The notes beneath the pieces were generated by a model. The model did not search any database, was not told the origin of the DNA, and saw only the letters and a list, made by a program, of their open reading frames with translations. Positions 4,927 to 5,058 of a stretch of 5,058 nt of DNA are shown here, one piece after another (the stretch's first letter is position 1; the number at the start of each line of letters is the position of its first letter). The translations under genes and the position numbers were made by a program. This DNA is from Acidobacteriota bacterium (GTDB lineage Bacteria > Acidobacteriota > UBA6911 > RPQK01). The stretch covers positions 1-5,058 of the forward strand of contig RPQK01000594.1 in NCBI GenBank assembly GCA_003819755.1, read 5' to 3'.

Positions 4927-5058
4927 TTACTTCCATTCTACCAGCAGGCTAAGGGTGACAGAAAATCGCTCACGCTTTCCACGGTCATCGGGACAGGGTT
5001 CCCCGACATACTGCTGCCCATCGACCGGTTGGCTACCTCGTGGACTTCGTCGGAAGAC
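4927..5058 (-). CDS. C-terminal fragment of an unidentified, possibly outer-membrane, protein (cut by window edge)
   Basis: A leftward frame of 43 codons enters from the right edge and stops at TAA (4929-4927). It ends RERFSVTLSLLVEWK, alternating polar and hydrophobic residues with a late aromatic, as in the last strand of outer-membrane beta-barrels (which usually finish in F or W; here a lysine follows). A CPDD segment lies about ten residues earlier. Other frames are also open over this short GC-rich stretch, so the choice rests on this C-terminal pattern and on agreement with the strand of its neighbours. The family is not identifiable. Confidence 0.4.
   Translation of the reverse strand, partial: VFRRSPRGSQPVDGQQYVGEPCPDDRGKRERFSVTLSLLVEWK

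Noticed and set aside
4901..5058. Rightward open frames at the right edge
   Set aside because: Two plus-strand frames are open here, but they lack a start with a ribosome site and have no recognisable pattern. The leftward frame with a barrel-like C-terminus is more plausible.
1..5058. CRISPR array, tRNA, rRNA, riboswitch or complete insertion sequence
   Set aside because: I saw no regularly spaced repeats, no cloverleaf or rRNA-like sequence, no recognisable aptamer, and no transposase core with terminal repeats. The left-edge tail is too short to call a transposase.

Overview
The window holds four well-supported protein genes, a probable short reading frame and two gene fragments at the edges. 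The organism looks like a GC-rich, Gram-negative (diderm) environmental bacterium. The evidence is an outer-membrane-type lipoprotein, a Sec-exported beta-rich protein, a strong AGGAGGT ribosome site and a sigma-54-type promoter. The lipoprotein core and the Fn3-plus-beta-repeat protein resemble proteins I associate with Acidobacteriota, and also with Nitrospirota and Methylomirabilota. This placement is an impression from family resemblance, not a computed result.

Layout. Positions 2-73 are the tail of an unidentified gene that enters from the left, followed by a weak terminator-like hairpin. A small reading frame (132-317) with a good ribosome site stops directly against the start codon of a 451-residue major facilitator transporter (318-1673) that has no ribosome site of its own. 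A 212-base intergenic region (1674-1885) carries a CCTAGG dyad, two near-identical 14-base repeats and an exact GG-N10-GC sigma-54 (-24/-12) promoter. It leads into a lipoprotein gene (1886-2614). A strong hairpin terminator (2637-2672) and a polypyrimidine stretch close this rightward block.

The right half is transcribed leftward. At the right edge is the C-terminal end of a possible outer-membrane protein (4927-5058), followed by a GlsB/YeaQ-type small membrane protein (4569-4853). A non-coding gap (4372-4568) contains inverted repeats and a good sigma-70 promoter. It precedes a 555-residue secreted protein made of an Fn3 domain and four degenerate beta-rich repeats (2704-4371). The lipoprotein and secreted-protein genes converge on the 2615-2703 spacer.

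Most of the encoded functions are cell-envelope functions: membrane transport, a lipoprotein, a small stress-type membrane protein and a secreted adhesion- or scaffold-like protein. No shared pathway is evident, and I see no defence system, CRISPR array, tRNA, rRNA or complete mobile element. The most interesting parts are the regulatory region of the lipoprotein gene, the transporter's start arrangement and the repeat architecture of the secreted protein.
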